A DNA stretch of 64,000 nt from Alloscardovia theropitheci (GTDB lineage: Bacteria > Actinomycetota > Actinomycetes > Actinomycetales > Bifidobacteriaceae), in the NCBI RefSeq assembly GCF_004332295.1, contig NZ_RXLP01000019.1, positions 62,001-126,000 on the forward strand, given 5' to 3'. The notes under the pieces are model-generated. The model had not been told where the DNA came from and did no database searches. It was given only the letters and a program-made list of their open reading frames with translations. The position numbers and the translations under genes were made by a program. Numbering within the stretch: position 1 is the stretch's first letter; each line of letters begins with the position of its first letter. Below are positions 46,938 through 55,871 of the stretch, piece after piece.

Positions 46938-47039
46938 CTAAATAAGGATTTTTCAATTCAAGGGATGAATTGAAAAACTGGACTATGCAACGGACTATGC
47001 AACTGGACAATACGTAAACAGACTGAAAGCGAAGCTGCC

Positions 47040-47519
47040 ATGAATACTTCTATGCCGCCTACGGATGAGGACTTTCCTCTCACACCTGTCCAACAATCCA
47101 AACGTAAACTGCAAAAAATTTACACAGGCTTTTGGCTAGTAGGTCTTGCATTAGAAACACCTCTTGTTTTCCCTATCTTAACTAGTCTCATCTTTATTTT
47201 TATTTCGAGACTAGCTCCCGGGATTGCACGACCAAAGATACTTGATACAATTTATCAGTTACTTTATAGCGAGTACACTCTTTTTATCCTCCCCATAGGT
47301 GGAATTCTTTGCACAATAATCAGCGCAATTCTATGGATGCATGCTTCTACGACTTATTCGCATGTTTCGTTACCACAGCCGCAAAATACGGACACAGCTA
47401 TTCTCACTATGATGCGTGCTGTATTAGGAATTATATCTGTCGTATGGTTTGTTATTAGCTGCTTTGCCGTTGTTGTTATCATAATTATGTTGATAGTGAT
47501 GTCCGGCACGCACGGTTAA
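47040..47519 (+). CDS. Small three-helix membrane protein, function unknown
   Basis: 159 residues. A hydrophilic N-terminus of about 28 residues, then helices near 30-60, 78-100 and 125-155. I recognise no family. It precedes an ABC exporter by 38 bases on the same strand and may be co-transcribed with it, which hints at a helper or immunity role for the exporter's cargo, but nothing proves this. The ribosome site is weak. Confidence 0.6.
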   Translation: MNTSMPPTDEDFPLTPVQQSKRKLQKIYTGFWLVGLALETPLVFPILTSLIFIFISRLAPGIARPKILDTIYQLLYSEYTLFILPIGGILCTIISAILWMHASTTYSHVSLPQPQNTDTAILTMMRAVLGIISVVWFVISCFAVVVIIIMLIVMSGTHG

Positions 47520-47557
47520 ACCCCATAATTTCTATACCGTATCAAGGATGATGCACA

Positions 47558-49168
47558 ATGACTCAGTGGCAGATTGATTGGACGTTGAACAAGAAAAAAT
47601 TCAGCATACTCGTTCTTCTTACCATTACCCTCGCTATCCTCATGACCGCGGATGCTTTACTACTCCAAGCAATTATCAGCGCGGTGCAGAACGCTCAGTG
47701 GAAAAACTTCTGGATACTCACATGCGTAATTATTATTTATCTTCCCGCACGGACGATTGTTTATTATGTACGCCAAGCGCGCGCTGAAGAATATTCGAAT
47801 TTGCTGACACGGTCTCTACGTGAAAGACTTTTTGCTACGCTTAGTGACATCTCACTTTCCCAATTTTCTGCACAGAATCCTGATTCTTATCTCACAAACC
47901 TCACCGTTCACATTGATTCCATAAAAAGCAATATTATTGATGTCGTTTTACGCGGCTTTTATTTATGCTGCTTACTGATAAGTGCCGTAACTATTTCACT
48001 TTTTATTAATCCAATTCTTGGGATTGTAGCGATAGTATTATCAGTTCCGCTCGCTCTTTCGCCAATCATTTCCAAAAAGATCGTGGAATGTGCACGTGCA
48101 AAGCTCGTCCACAGCACAAACCGTCTATCAGTTTCTATTGCTGACTTACTTCATGGTCTTGTTGATTGGCGTAGTTATCACGCACAAGCATCCATCAATC
48201 GACAATTTTCATCTTTGAATGATGATTGGCTACAAGCAGCCAATCATGATGCTCGCGTACAAAAAAGTATAGAATCTATAAACAATATGCTCAGCCATAC
48301 TCTCTATTTTGGCATTTGGATAGTCGGCGGCATATTAATCTTCCATTCGCAAATCTCTCTGGCGCAGATTGTAGCTTTTGCATCATTGTCGTGGAGCATA
48401 TCTGAGCCACTATTCTACGCCTCAGGATTATTTGCACTCTATCACGCCGGGCAAGAAACCATAAGACAAGTCTCTTCTCTTTTTGCGTTTTCAGACGATA
48501 CGCAGCATTCAACAACTAGCGAATCTTCTTCATCACACATTGTTATCGATCCTCATACCAAATATCTCATGATTGGTAAAAGCGGAGCAGGTAAATCAAC
48601 GCTTGCCAAGGAACTCTTGGGCATCTCGAACCGGGGAAAGTATGACATCACGACTCTTTCTGATGGCTTACTTACTAATCAAGCTACTCATATCGGATAC
48701 ATCTCCCAATCGAGTCATATCTTCCACGCGTCAATTCGCGACAATATTACCTTATTCGATGATTCATTATCCGATGCAGATGTCCTTCGCGCATGTGAGA
48801 AAGCGCATATCCTTGAGTGGGTCAACGCTCGTGGAATTGACTATGAACTTGATAATGATTTAACAAAACTTTCCGGCGGGGAAAAGCAGCGCATCCTTCT
48901 CGCTCGTTTCTTCATCCACAACCCTCAATTTGGCATTCTCGACGAAATAACGGCAGGACTTGACATCGCAACCGTCACTCAAGTCGAAAGAACTCTATCC
49001 CAAGAATTAGAAGGATATATTTATATCTCTCATCGTCTCGATTCGGGAATTCTTCATTTCGTCGACCAGGTCATAGTCGTCGATAATTTACGAATTGTCG
49101 CTATCGATACGCCTGAGAAAGTTCGCCCGTATATCAGTGAGTTGAATGAGCAACAGATTTCTGCTTAA
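47558..49168 (+). CDS. ABC exporter, fused membrane and ATPase domains
   Basis: 536 residues. Five or six helices (residues 15-300) of the exporter type are followed by the ATPase with Walker A GKSGAGKST, signature LSGGEKQR and Walker B FGILDEITAGLD. The ATPase is compact: residues after the H-loop (ISHRLD) are short. Such half-exporters homodimerise or pair to move peptides, lipids or drugs. No peptidase or peptide gene was found beside it. Confidence 0.85.
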   Translation: MTQWQIDWTLNKKKFSILVLLTITLAILMTADALLLQAIISAVQNAQWKNFWILTCVIIIYLPARTIVYYVRQARAEEYSNLLTRSLRERLFATLSDISLSQFSAQNPDSYLTNLTVHIDSIKSNIIDVVLRGFYLCCLLISAVTISLFINPILGIVAIVLSVPLALSPIISKKIVECARAKLVHSTNRLSVSIADLLHGLVDWRSYHAQASINRQFSSLNDDWLQAANHDARVQKSIESINNMLSHTLYFGIWIVGGILIFHSQISLAQIVAFASLSWSISEPLFYASGLFALYHAGQETIRQVSSLFAFSDDTQHSTTSESSSSHIVIDPHTKYLMIGKSGAGKSTLAKELLGISNRGKYDITTLSDGLLTNQATHIGYISQSSHIFHASIRDNITLFDDSLSDADVLRACEKAHILEWVNARGIDYELDNDLTKLSGGEKQRILLARFFIHNPQFGILDEITAGLDIATVTQVERTLSQELEGYIYISHRLDSGILHFVDQVIVVDNLRIVAIDTPEKVRPYISELNEQQISA

Positions 49169-49191
49169 CAATTATTACTTTTGCTTTTTGT

Positions 49192-49911
49192 TTATTGCTC
49201 TTTGCTACTTCTAGTAAGCTTCTTATCAATCCATCCCAATAGCAATTCAAGAAGCAATCCCAGTAGAACAACCACAGCTAAAGATATAAAAACTCTGCCA
49301 TAGCCAAGCTCGTTGACATTAACAAATCCATATGGATAGTAGTGGGTAAAAGCTCCATAGATAAGCATCCACGCAGCCCATAAGGCCGGAATGATAAGAG
49401 TGCGTGCCATTGAGCGAGCGCGCCCATCTCCAGCATAGAACCCTCGCGGTCCCCACGCTCCCCAAATCGCCCACGTCGTCACAGGCACAACCACATGCTG
49501 CCACGGTGACGTCAGCAAAGCCAAGCCACTAAGCTGTATGTACGGCAAAATTGCAGTCAGAAATACGATGGACGTTACCGTTATCATCACCAGCGATGTA
49601 TCTACCAGCGCTACACGCCATCGAGTTCTCACCAAAGAAAGCGCAAGCATGGTGAAAGCGAGGGCCACCATGATGTTAGAGATCATCGTAAAATAGCTTA
49701 ATCCTTCGATAAAGCGCTGACCTGCTCCTGCCCAGCCGTGTATCGAATGCCCATATAATCCTGGCCACTTGCCCGATTCACGAGGGTAGATATCAAGCAC
49801 GTTTCCGACATTTGTCACAATCACACCAAACCACGCGACTACTGCACCTATCCACATAGCATACTTCACTTCTGTATCTTGGCGGCGTGGCCCAAATTCG
49901 AAATGCTGCAT
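49192..49911 (-). CDS. Pr6Pr-like membrane protein
   Basis: 239 residues, six helices. The sequence has the Pr6Pr/FAR-17a layout with YFTMISNIMVAL in helix 2 and HYYPYGFVNVNELGYGRV near the end. The role is unknown. It is convergent with the ABC exporter (23 bases between them). Confidence 0.75.
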   Translation of the reverse strand: MQHFEFGPRRQDTEVKYAMWIGAVVAWFGVIVTNVGNVLDIYPRESGKWPGLYGHSIHGWAGAGQRFIEGLSYFTMISNIMVALAFTMLALSLVRTRWRVALVDTSLVMITVTSIVFLTAILPYIQLSGLALLTSPWQHVVVPVTTWAIWGAWGPRGFYAGDGRARSMARTLIIPALWAAWMLIYGAFTHYYPYGFVNVNELGYGRVFISLAVVVLLGLLLELLLGWIDKKLTRSSKEQ

Positions 49912-50538
49912 TACTTCCCCCTCATTCTTGTTGTCTTTTTCTTGTTGTCTTTCTGACGACCATTCTTACTATCTCTTACTCTCGTTCTTGCTATCATTCT
50001 TTCTAGCTTTTCGTTATCCGCTCATTGCTTCGTGTCATACGATTAGCTAGCTTATCGTTTACCGTGCCTATTCCATATGAGAGTCTGCATATCTTCCGAG
50101 TCGCGCGCACATACCCTTTCACACGATTCAGGCTTTAACGCGCGCATTCGAACATGTCCTCGTATATTCAACTTTCCCGCGCATTCGTGCGTGACGTCGC
50201 AAGCTCATGCTTTACCGCGCACCCTTTGCGCATAACACCATATTTGCGTGTGCCCTCGTACATCCATACTTTCCCCATCACCCTCTTGCACATTCACCCT
50301 TTCGCTCATTCGCACATATCGTCGTACATCTGCATAGAAATCTCCGCGCATTCGCATATATCACCACCCGTAGCACCCCGTAAACTGCCTATGCCATTAC
50401 ACATATTCATACCGCTTATAACTAATACCTATAATGACCCTCCGTGTTTCGCGAGTAAACAGTTCTATATTGGTGTTCATTATCACACACGACGGTTCGT
50501 GGAGTACATCAGACGAAGAGACATATAAGGAGAAACTG
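49912..50538. repeat. Long low-complexity, degenerate-repeat intergenic region
   Basis: About 630 bases with strong pyrimidine bias on the plus strand. The first third reads TTCTTGTTGTCTTT-like runs. The second part carries diverged copies of CGCGCATTCG (50136, 50193, 50347), CCTCGTAYATYCA (50158, 50257) and CGTCGTACATCTG (50312). The open frame at 50154-50528 follows from this composition and is not a gene. Near its end lies a possible -10 TATAAT (50431-50436) for metQ. Confidence 0.55.
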
Positions 50539-51387
50539 ATGGGGAATAAGAAATATGGAAGTAAGAAAATTGCTGGCGCGCTACTCGCGATAACGGCTTT
50601 AGTATCGCTTGCACTTGCAGGGTGTGGTCGTAGTTCAGCACAATCAAGTGACGATAAAACAATTACCGTGGCAGCAAGCCCGACTCCTCATGCTCAAATC
50701 TTAGAGAAAGCAGTCAAGCCATTACTCGAAAAGGAAGGCTATAAGCTTGTTGTCAAAGAGTTTACAGATTACGTACAGCCAAATACTGCTACTGAAGAAG
50801 GTGCAGTAGATGCTAATTACTTCCAGCACAAGCCATATCTCGACAACTTTAATAAGGAAAAAGGAACACATTTAGTTTCAGTAGAAGGTGTGCATTTCGA
50901 GCCTTTCGGTCTTTACCCTGGTAAGACGAAATCTCTGGATGCTTTACAGGACGGCGCTACCGTAGCAGTTCCTAATGATGCCACGAACGAAGCTCGTGCT
51001 CTTTTGCTTTTACAATCTGCAGGTCTTATCGAACTCAAGGATCCAACCGATATTAACGCTACACCAAAGGATATTACGTCCAATCCTAAGAATTTGCAAT
51101 TCAAAGAGCTTGAGGCCGCAGCAGTACCACAAGCTGTTCCAGATGTTGATATTGCAGCCCTAAACGGTAACTACGCAATTCAGGCAAACTTCGACCCTAC
51201 AAAAGATACTCTTGCAACTGAAAAGGCAGGAGACATCGTAGCTAAAACATATGAGAATATTCTCGTAGTTAAGGATGGCAATCAGAATTCCGCTAAAATC
51301 AAGGCTCTTGCCACCGCATTGAATTCATCTGAAGTTCGTGACTACATTAACAACAACTTCAAGGGTGCTGTAGTACCGGTATTCTAA
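50539..51387 (+). CDS. metQ: Methionine-binding lipoprotein
   Basis: 282 residues of the NlpA/MetQ family. Signal peptide with lipobox LALAGC, then ITVAASPTPHAQILE and VDANYFQHKPYLDNF, the family's ligand pocket sequence. It captures methionine outside the cell. AAGGAG lies 7 bases before the ATG. The metN and metI genes follow on the same strand, with a terminator between. Confidence 0.94.
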   Translation: MGNKKYGSKKIAGALLAITALVSLALAGCGRSSAQSSDDKTITVAASPTPHAQILEKAVKPLLEKEGYKLVVKEFTDYVQPNTATEEGAVDANYFQHKPYLDNFNKEKGTHLVSVEGVHFEPFGLYPGKTKSLDALQDGATVAVPNDATNEARALLLLQSAGLIELKDPTDINATPKDITSNPKNLQFKELEAAAVPQAVPDVDIAALNGNYAIQANFDPTKDTLATEKAGDIVAKTYENILVVKDGNQNSAKIKALATALNSSEVRDYINNNFKGAVVPVF

Positions 51388-51441
51388 GCTTCCAAGGCTA
51401 GCTTTGTACTGTTAAGGCTAGCCGGAGGAGATTCACACATT

Positions 51442-51484
51442 GCCATAGAGAAGTAGATATCTTCTCTATGGCTCGCCCTTTTAT
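51442..51484 (+). terminator. Terminator between metQ and metN
   Basis: GCCATAGAGAAG (51442-51453) and CTTCTCTATGGC (51461-51472) form a perfect 12-bp stem with a 7-base loop, then CCCTTTTAT. Partial read-through would give more MetQ than MetNI. Confidence 0.85.
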
Positions 51485-51543
51485 CCTTCTCCCTCCCCGT
51501 TCTCGTTCATTTTTATTCTTTTCCTTATTGAGGTTGACCATTC

Positions 51544-52377
51544 ATGATTCAACTTGAAAATTTACACAAGAGCTATGGAACCGGCTCGACTGAGCATGAA
51601 GTGCTTCACGATATTAATTTGACTATTGAGTCAGGTGAAGTTTTTGGCATTTTGGGCTCATCCGGAGCTGGAAAATCGACACTCGTGCGATGTATTAATT
51701 TACTCGAACAACCTACATCTGGACGCGTACTTATCAATGGTTTCGATGTTACGAATGTTCAAGGTCGTCAGCTTGCCTCTCTTCGCTCTCAAGTGGGAAT
51801 GATTTTCCAAAATTTTAGTCTATTCCAACAACGTACAGTACTTAAAAATGTTACTTTTGCTTTAGAAATCGCAGGAGTCGCAGCCCCCAAACGCATTGAA
51901 CGCGCACGCTATCTCCTCAATCTTGTGGGACTGGAAGGATTTGAAAACCGTTATCCTTCTCAGTTATCTGGAGGACAGCAGCAGCGTGTAGCTATCGCCC
52001 GTGCTCTTGCTAATAACCCTTCCATACTGTTATGTGATGAGGCAACGAGTGCACTCGACTCCACAACAACTGCTTCAATACTTGATTTACTTCATCGTAT
52101 TAATCAAGAGCTTGGCGTAACGCTCATTATCATTACGCATTCATTATCTGTAGCAAGAAATATTTGTGACCGTATCGCAATGATTGATAATGGTCGCATC
52201 GTCGAAATTGGCGATACTGAAGAACTTCTGAGCCATCCGCACAGTGATATTCTCAAAACTCTTGTGCATAATGCAACGATTGAGAATCATCGGCATAAGG
52301 ATATTTCTTCCCACGATAGCGTGATTAGACAGGACAAATTGGCAATCGAGGATAGCTTGATAAGAGAGGCGCAGTAA
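51544..52377 (+). CDS. metN: Methionine ABC transporter ATPase, lacking a complete regulatory domain
   Basis: 277 residues. Walker A GSSGAGKST, signature LSGGQQQR and Walker B LLCDEATSALD are MetN-like. Family members have about 340 residues because of a C-terminal NIL/ACT domain that mediates inhibition by methionine; this protein ends about 45 residues after the ATPase core in a hydrophilic tail. Feedback inhibition of that type is probably lost. It is adjacent to metI (1 base between). Confidence 0.92.
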   Translation: MIQLENLHKSYGTGSTEHEVLHDINLTIESGEVFGILGSSGAGKSTLVRCINLLEQPTSGRVLINGFDVTNVQGRQLASLRSQVGMIFQNFSLFQQRTVLKNVTFALEIAGVAAPKRIERARYLLNLVGLEGFENRYPSQLSGGQQQRVAIARALANNPSILLCDEATSALDSTTTASILDLLHRINQELGVTLIIITHSLSVARNICDRIAMIDNGRIVEIGDTEELLSHPHSDILKTLVHNATIENHRHKDISSHDSVIRQDKLAIEDSLIREAQ

Positions 52378-52378
52378 A

Positions 52379-53059
52379 ATGTTTGCTACATTGTCAGAAT
52401 TTTTTGCAGAATACGGCGAACTGCTCTTTGATGGAACAATCGATACTCTCATCATGACTACTGTTTCTACCATTCTTGCTTATGTCATCGGTCTGCCTTT
52501 TGGCGTGCTACTCGTCATTTCTGCAAAAAATGGTATTCATCCTAACCCTGTTATCCATACAATTTTAGGCGGGATCGTCAATATCGTACGTTCTGTACCA
52601 TTCATTATTCTTTTGGTTGCACTCATTCCGCTTACTCGTTTTATCGTCGGGACATCACTTGGCATTCCAGGCGCTATCGTTCCCCTTGTTATTACTGCTG
52701 CCCCGTTTGTTGCTCGTGTGGTTGAGCAGTCTCTATCGGAAGTTGACGGTAGCCTTATCGAAGCCGCCCAGAGTTTCGGCTCAAGTACTATCGATATCAT
52801 TTTCAAAGTACTGCTCGTAGAAAGTTTGCCATCTCTTGTTCGTGGAGTCTCTTTAACGTTCATCACCCTATTTGGATTCTCAGCAATGGCTGGAACGGTT
52901 GCTGCAGGTGGACTTGGAGACATCGCAATTCGTTACGGCTATCAGCGTTATCAGTATGACGTTATGATCGCAGCTGTTATCTTATGCATTATCATCGTGC
53001 AAATTGCACAAGTGCTCGGGGATATAATCGCGAAAGCTATCGACCATCAAGAAAAGTAA
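52379..53059 (+). CDS. metI: Methionine ABC transporter permease
   Basis: 226 residues with five helices and the EAA loop SLIEAAQSFGSSTIDIIFKVL of MetI. It forms the channel with MetN. It ends 20 bases from the convergent lipase gene. Confidence 0.93.
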   Translation: MFATLSEFFAEYGELLFDGTIDTLIMTTVSTILAYVIGLPFGVLLVISAKNGIHPNPVIHTILGGIVNIVRSVPFIILLVALIPLTRFIVGTSLGIPGAIVPLVITAAPFVARVVEQSLSEVDGSLIEAAQSFGSSTIDIIFKVLLVESLPSLVRGVSLTFITLFGFSAMAGTVAAGGLGDIAIRYGYQRYQYDVMIAAVILCIIIVQIAQVLGDIIAKAIDHQEK

Positions 53060-53079
53060 TATCATTATCTTTCGCGATT

Positions 53080-54426
53080 TTAGTATGCGGAAAATGGTGA
53101 CAATCGCAGTAGTGGTGTGACGGTAGGACCATGTGGAGTAATGTTCGTGGTTGCGTTCAGGATTAGATATGCAGTAATACGATGCTGAGTTTGCTGTCGC
53201 ATTATTTGCGGCTGTACCACATCACAATAATATTTATCCATTACCTTTTGAACACTGTCAGCAAGCTGCGTATCAGTATCCATAGCATGTTGGATGCCCT
53301 GTTGAATTTTCTCTTGGAGACGCTCACTTTTCTGGTTCACTGCTGTTGTAGCCGATTTAAATACCTCGTATGCGTGATCTAACCGAGCTAAAGCTTGCTT
53401 ATTGGTAAGTCCACGTTGATAAAGCTCATGGTTAATACTATCGGGATTCAGTACATTCAGGTTTGTTGTCATCGTTGTAATGGCTAACGCAAGTTTACTT
53501 TGAAGAAGCTGAACAGCGTCATCATGAATCGTATTAATATCATTTTCTAGCGTGCTAGTATCAGAAACGAAAGCGTCCATGCAATACTGCGATTGAATAT
53601 AATCTAAGACGAATCGACCTGCCCGAGTATTAGCCATTGAAGGATATGTCTTACGATAATACGCTAATACGTTTTTCATCTCATTCATATCAGGTGGGGC
53701 GAGAGGAAGACTTCCGTCCTTTTGCCATTGATATCCTCCCCACAAATGCTGCGACACTTTATCGAGACCCAAGTCTTTAGAATACACATCACGAACGTGA
53801 CCGACAGCAGCCATACGGTTGGCATATCCCAAAGATACGATATCTTTGCGATCAATATAGTTATGAATCTTATTCTTCATCTTTAACGCTTGAGATCGCT
53901 CACTCTGGCTAAGCAACGAGTAGATATTTGGACCCTCATATGCGTACACACTTTTAATCTGATTCGAATGAGTCGAGGTAACAGCGGCATACTGGGCACA
54001 CATCGATCCTAACGAATGCCCATACACATCAAAACTCGCATTCGGGTATTTCGCCATGGTAGTGTTCAAAGCTTTTGATGCAGCCTCCAACTGAGGAGTA
54101 GGGCCAGTACCACCAAAAATAATCTTGCTGGCTAACGATGCATCATTGCCACCCCAATCCTTCCACGCATCTGGGAGATGATTCACACTATCAGGAGCTT
54201 GAGAACCCTGAAACAGTACCGAATAATGATTCTCATCCGTCTTGACCACATACATCTTCAAGCCAGTAGACTTATCATCCACCACATCAACAAGAGTGCC
54301 TAAAACCTTATTTCTATGCGGTCCATACTTAACTACATGATTGCGTTTAGCATCGTAGACTGTATAGTCGTCATATTCAACATTTGCTATATTCATTCGA
54401 TCATACTCGGTTATATTAGTACTCAT
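53080..54426 (-). CDS. Lipase-domain protein with helical C-terminal half, putative type VII secreted toxin
   Basis: 448 residues. Residues 20-260 form a class-3-lipase-like alpha/beta hydrolase: GHSLG (136-140) with nucleophile Ser138, likely Asp195 in DRKDIVSLG and His227 in QHLWGGYQ. Residues 265-425 are predicted to be all helical, resembling the targeting half of LXG-type proteins but placed C-terminally. There is no signal peptide. The plan lipase first, helical domain second is that of TslA, a type VII secreted phospholipase. The three genes before it match a helper/immunity set. A cytoplasmic lipase is the alternative, but the context argues for secretion. Confidence 0.7.
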   Translation of the reverse strand: MSTNITEYDRMNIANVEYDDYTVYDAKRNHVVKYGPHRNKVLGTLVDVVDDKSTGLKMYVVKTDENHYSVLFQGSQAPDSVNHLPDAWKDWGGNDASLASKIIFGGTGPTPQLEAASKALNTTMAKYPNASFDVYGHSLGSMCAQYAAVTSTHSNQIKSVYAYEGPNIYSLLSQSERSQALKMKNKIHNYIDRKDIVSLGYANRMAAVGHVRDVYSKDLGLDKVSQHLWGGYQWQKDGSLPLAPPDMNEMKNVLAYYRKTYPSMANTRAGRFVLDYIQSQYCMDAFVSDTSTLENDINTIHDDAVQLLQSKLALAITTMTTNLNVLNPDSINHELYQRGLTNKQALARLDHAYEVFKSATTAVNQKSERLQEKIQQGIQHAMDTDTQLADSVQKVMDKYYCDVVQPQIMRQQTQHRITAYLILNATTNITPHGPTVTPLLRLSPFSAY

Positions 54427-54431
54427 ATTTA

Positions 54432-54872
54432 CTAATCTCCTAAGGCACCCAGCTCACGATACATTTCAGCGGCTTTCCCAGATATCCCTTGCTCGAAAGC
54501 GATAAGATTATCGTTACCTGGTTCTTGCTCGATAATGACATGTAATTCCATTTCTGGATCATTATTAAGCACAATTCGCACCATGATTCCGCCCATGGGA
54601 TTATGCTCAATCGTATCCGACTTAATACGATATGATTTGATTCTTCCTTTATCCGTTAAAGCATTAGGATCCGCACGATGTAGCATATCCTCGATGAGTT
54701 TTCTGCCCTCGCTACCCATAACAACCGAATACATGTACTGCTTCTCAACCATCTGAGGAACCATAACAACCCCTACAACCGACACCACAACCGCAATAAT
54801 AATAAAAACTATTCGATACTTTCGTATAAAAGCACCAACACGCATAAACGGCTCAAGATTAATCGTTCGCAT
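54432..54872 (-). CDS. DUF1310-like membrane-anchored protein, possible immunity factor
   Basis: 146 residues. One N-terminal helix (about 22-42) anchors an extracytoplasmic domain with the DUF1310 motifs DPNALTDKGRIKSYRI and NPMGGIMVRIVLN. In Firmicutes such proteins occur beside lipase-type effectors and could be immunity proteins, as TilA is for TslA. The ATG at 54872 has TAGGGG 6 bases upstream; TTG at 54878 is less likely. It stops 6 bases before the lipase gene starts. Confidence 0.65.
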   Translation of the reverse strand: MRTINLEPFMRVGAFIRKYRIVFIIIAVVVSVVGVVMVPQMVEKQYMYSVVMGSEGRKLIEDMLHRADPNALTDKGRIKSYRIKSDTIEHNPMGGIMVRIVLNNDPEMELHVIIEQEPGNDNLIAFEQGISGKAAEMYRELGALGD

Positions 54873-54881
54873 ATTCAACCC

Positions 54882-55193
54882 CTAACCATTGATAACCGAA
54901 TCCAACTGTTTAACCCACGCATCCACATCATCGCGAATAACCTCAGAAGCCTCACCTTCTATAGCGGCATCAATACTACGTTCATGTGAACGAAGACTAG
55001 TAACTGCATCTTGCATGCGCTTTGACAAATCTTTATTCAACTGATTCACTACGCTATCAATCATTTGTTCAATATCAGTTAAATAAACCTGTTCAAGGAG
55101 CTGATGCTGCTGCTCAAAGAATTCAGCAGACTCGCCTTTATCATCCATTAAACTCGCATCAAGCACTGACCTGTTCATACGGATCATCATCAA
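54882..55193 (-). CDS. Small helical protein, Lap-like
   Basis: 103 residues, predicted as two long amphipathic helices (about 20-85) without signal peptide. It contains no Cys. It resembles LXG-associated partner proteins in size and composition, not in a motif I can name. AGGAGG lies 4 bases before the ATG (7 before the next ATG). It overlaps the previous gene by the TGATG junction. Confidence 0.6.
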   Translation of the reverse strand: MMMIRMNRSVLDASLMDDKGESAEFFEQQHQLLEQVYLTDIEQMIDSVVNQLNKDLSKRMQDAVTSLRSHERSIDAAIEGEASEVIRDDVDAWVKQLDSVING

Positions 55194-55498
55194 TCCTCCT
55201 GAGTATTCAAAAATTTACGATACTCGTACGAAAGCCGATCTCCTTCATCATCAAGAGATTTCAATAACTCCCGCGCATGAGCATGAACCCGATAATTAGC
55301 CTCATCAGTAATCAACGATATGGTACGTAACCCGTCACTATCCGCAGATCCAAACTGTTGGTGAAAACTCACAGCCGCCTGACCTGCCTCTAACAACAAA
55401 ACCTCCACGCGCTTTTGTTCCACCATCACCCTGTCACGGGCATCATCTAACGCAGCGCACTGCCTATGAAACTCATCCGTCACCTCATCAGAAAGCAT
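55190..55498 (-). CDS. Small helical protein, Lap2/DUF3958-like
   Basis: 102 residues, all helical, with SFHQQFGSADSDGLRTI in the middle; no signal peptide. Size and position suit the second Lap-type partner of a type VII LXG or reverse-LXG effector. The start at 55498 has TAGGGTGATAAGT before it; the upstream in-frame ATG and TTG at 55531-55534 lack a ribosome site. First gene of the four-gene unit. Confidence 0.6.
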   Translation of the reverse strand: MLSDEVTDEFHRQCAALDDARDRVMVEQKRVEVLLLEAGQAAVSFHQQFGSADSDGLRTISLITDEANYRVHAHARELLKSLDDEGDRLSYEYRKFLNTQED

Positions 55499-55871
55499 AC
55501 TTATCACCCTACTCCTGTTCCGTGCAAGCATCAAATTACCATATAAGCAATAAGCCTATTAGGACATATTCTGAGCATTTCTCTCTATTTGCCACTAGGA
55601 CTTATCTTTCACAAATCATGCGAATGGCCATATCAGAATTATTATTAAACTCAATTTCAAACAGCATCTCGAAACTCTTCATCTGATTCGCCCCATCTCG
55701 CATATTTATATCAGCACTATATGTGTGATTTTATTGAAAAGAAATCTCCCCCCCTATCTTTCATTGCTTTTAGGGCTAAAATTTTTAATAATCTGATTTT
55801 CCTTATTCTGATTACTTCGATGACGAAACTTATTTTTACTGATTAAGGACAATGAACAGGAGGTTTCACCC
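55499..55871. other. Divergent intergenic region with a possible gene remnant
   Basis: 373 bases between the helical-protein unit (minus) and the small membrane protein (plus). It contains the short frame described separately, a run of seven C (55748-55754) and AT-rich DNA; promoters could not be fixed. Confidence 0.5.
55602..55730 (-). pseudogene. Possible C-terminal gene remnant
   Basis: On the minus strand 42 codons lie open up to the TAA at 55602-55604, with ATG at 55703. The peptide reads MRDGANQMKSFEMLFEIEFN followed by MAIRMICER, natural for a beta-rich protein. A second short frame (MKDRGGDFFSIKSHI) lies upstream in another phase across the C7 run. It may be the rest of a cassette gene disabled by frameshift. 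Confidence 0.25.

Noticed and set aside
47040-49168. Bacteriocin cassette formed by the small membrane protein and ABC exporter
   Set aside because: No double-glycine precursor peptide, C39 peptidase or modification enzyme was seen; the pairing alone is insufficient.
50154-50528. 124-codon open frame before metQ
   Set aside because: It is His/Ile/Ser/Pro-rich repeat translation from pyrimidine-biased DNA, has no ribosome site and overlaps the metQ leader.
50430-50538. SAM riboswitch before metQ
   Set aside because: I found no SAM-I/SAM-IV core pattern or terminator in the leader.
55748-55754. Phase-variable switch at the C7 run
   Set aside because: Neither phase restores a long reading frame, so slippage would not toggle a functional gene.
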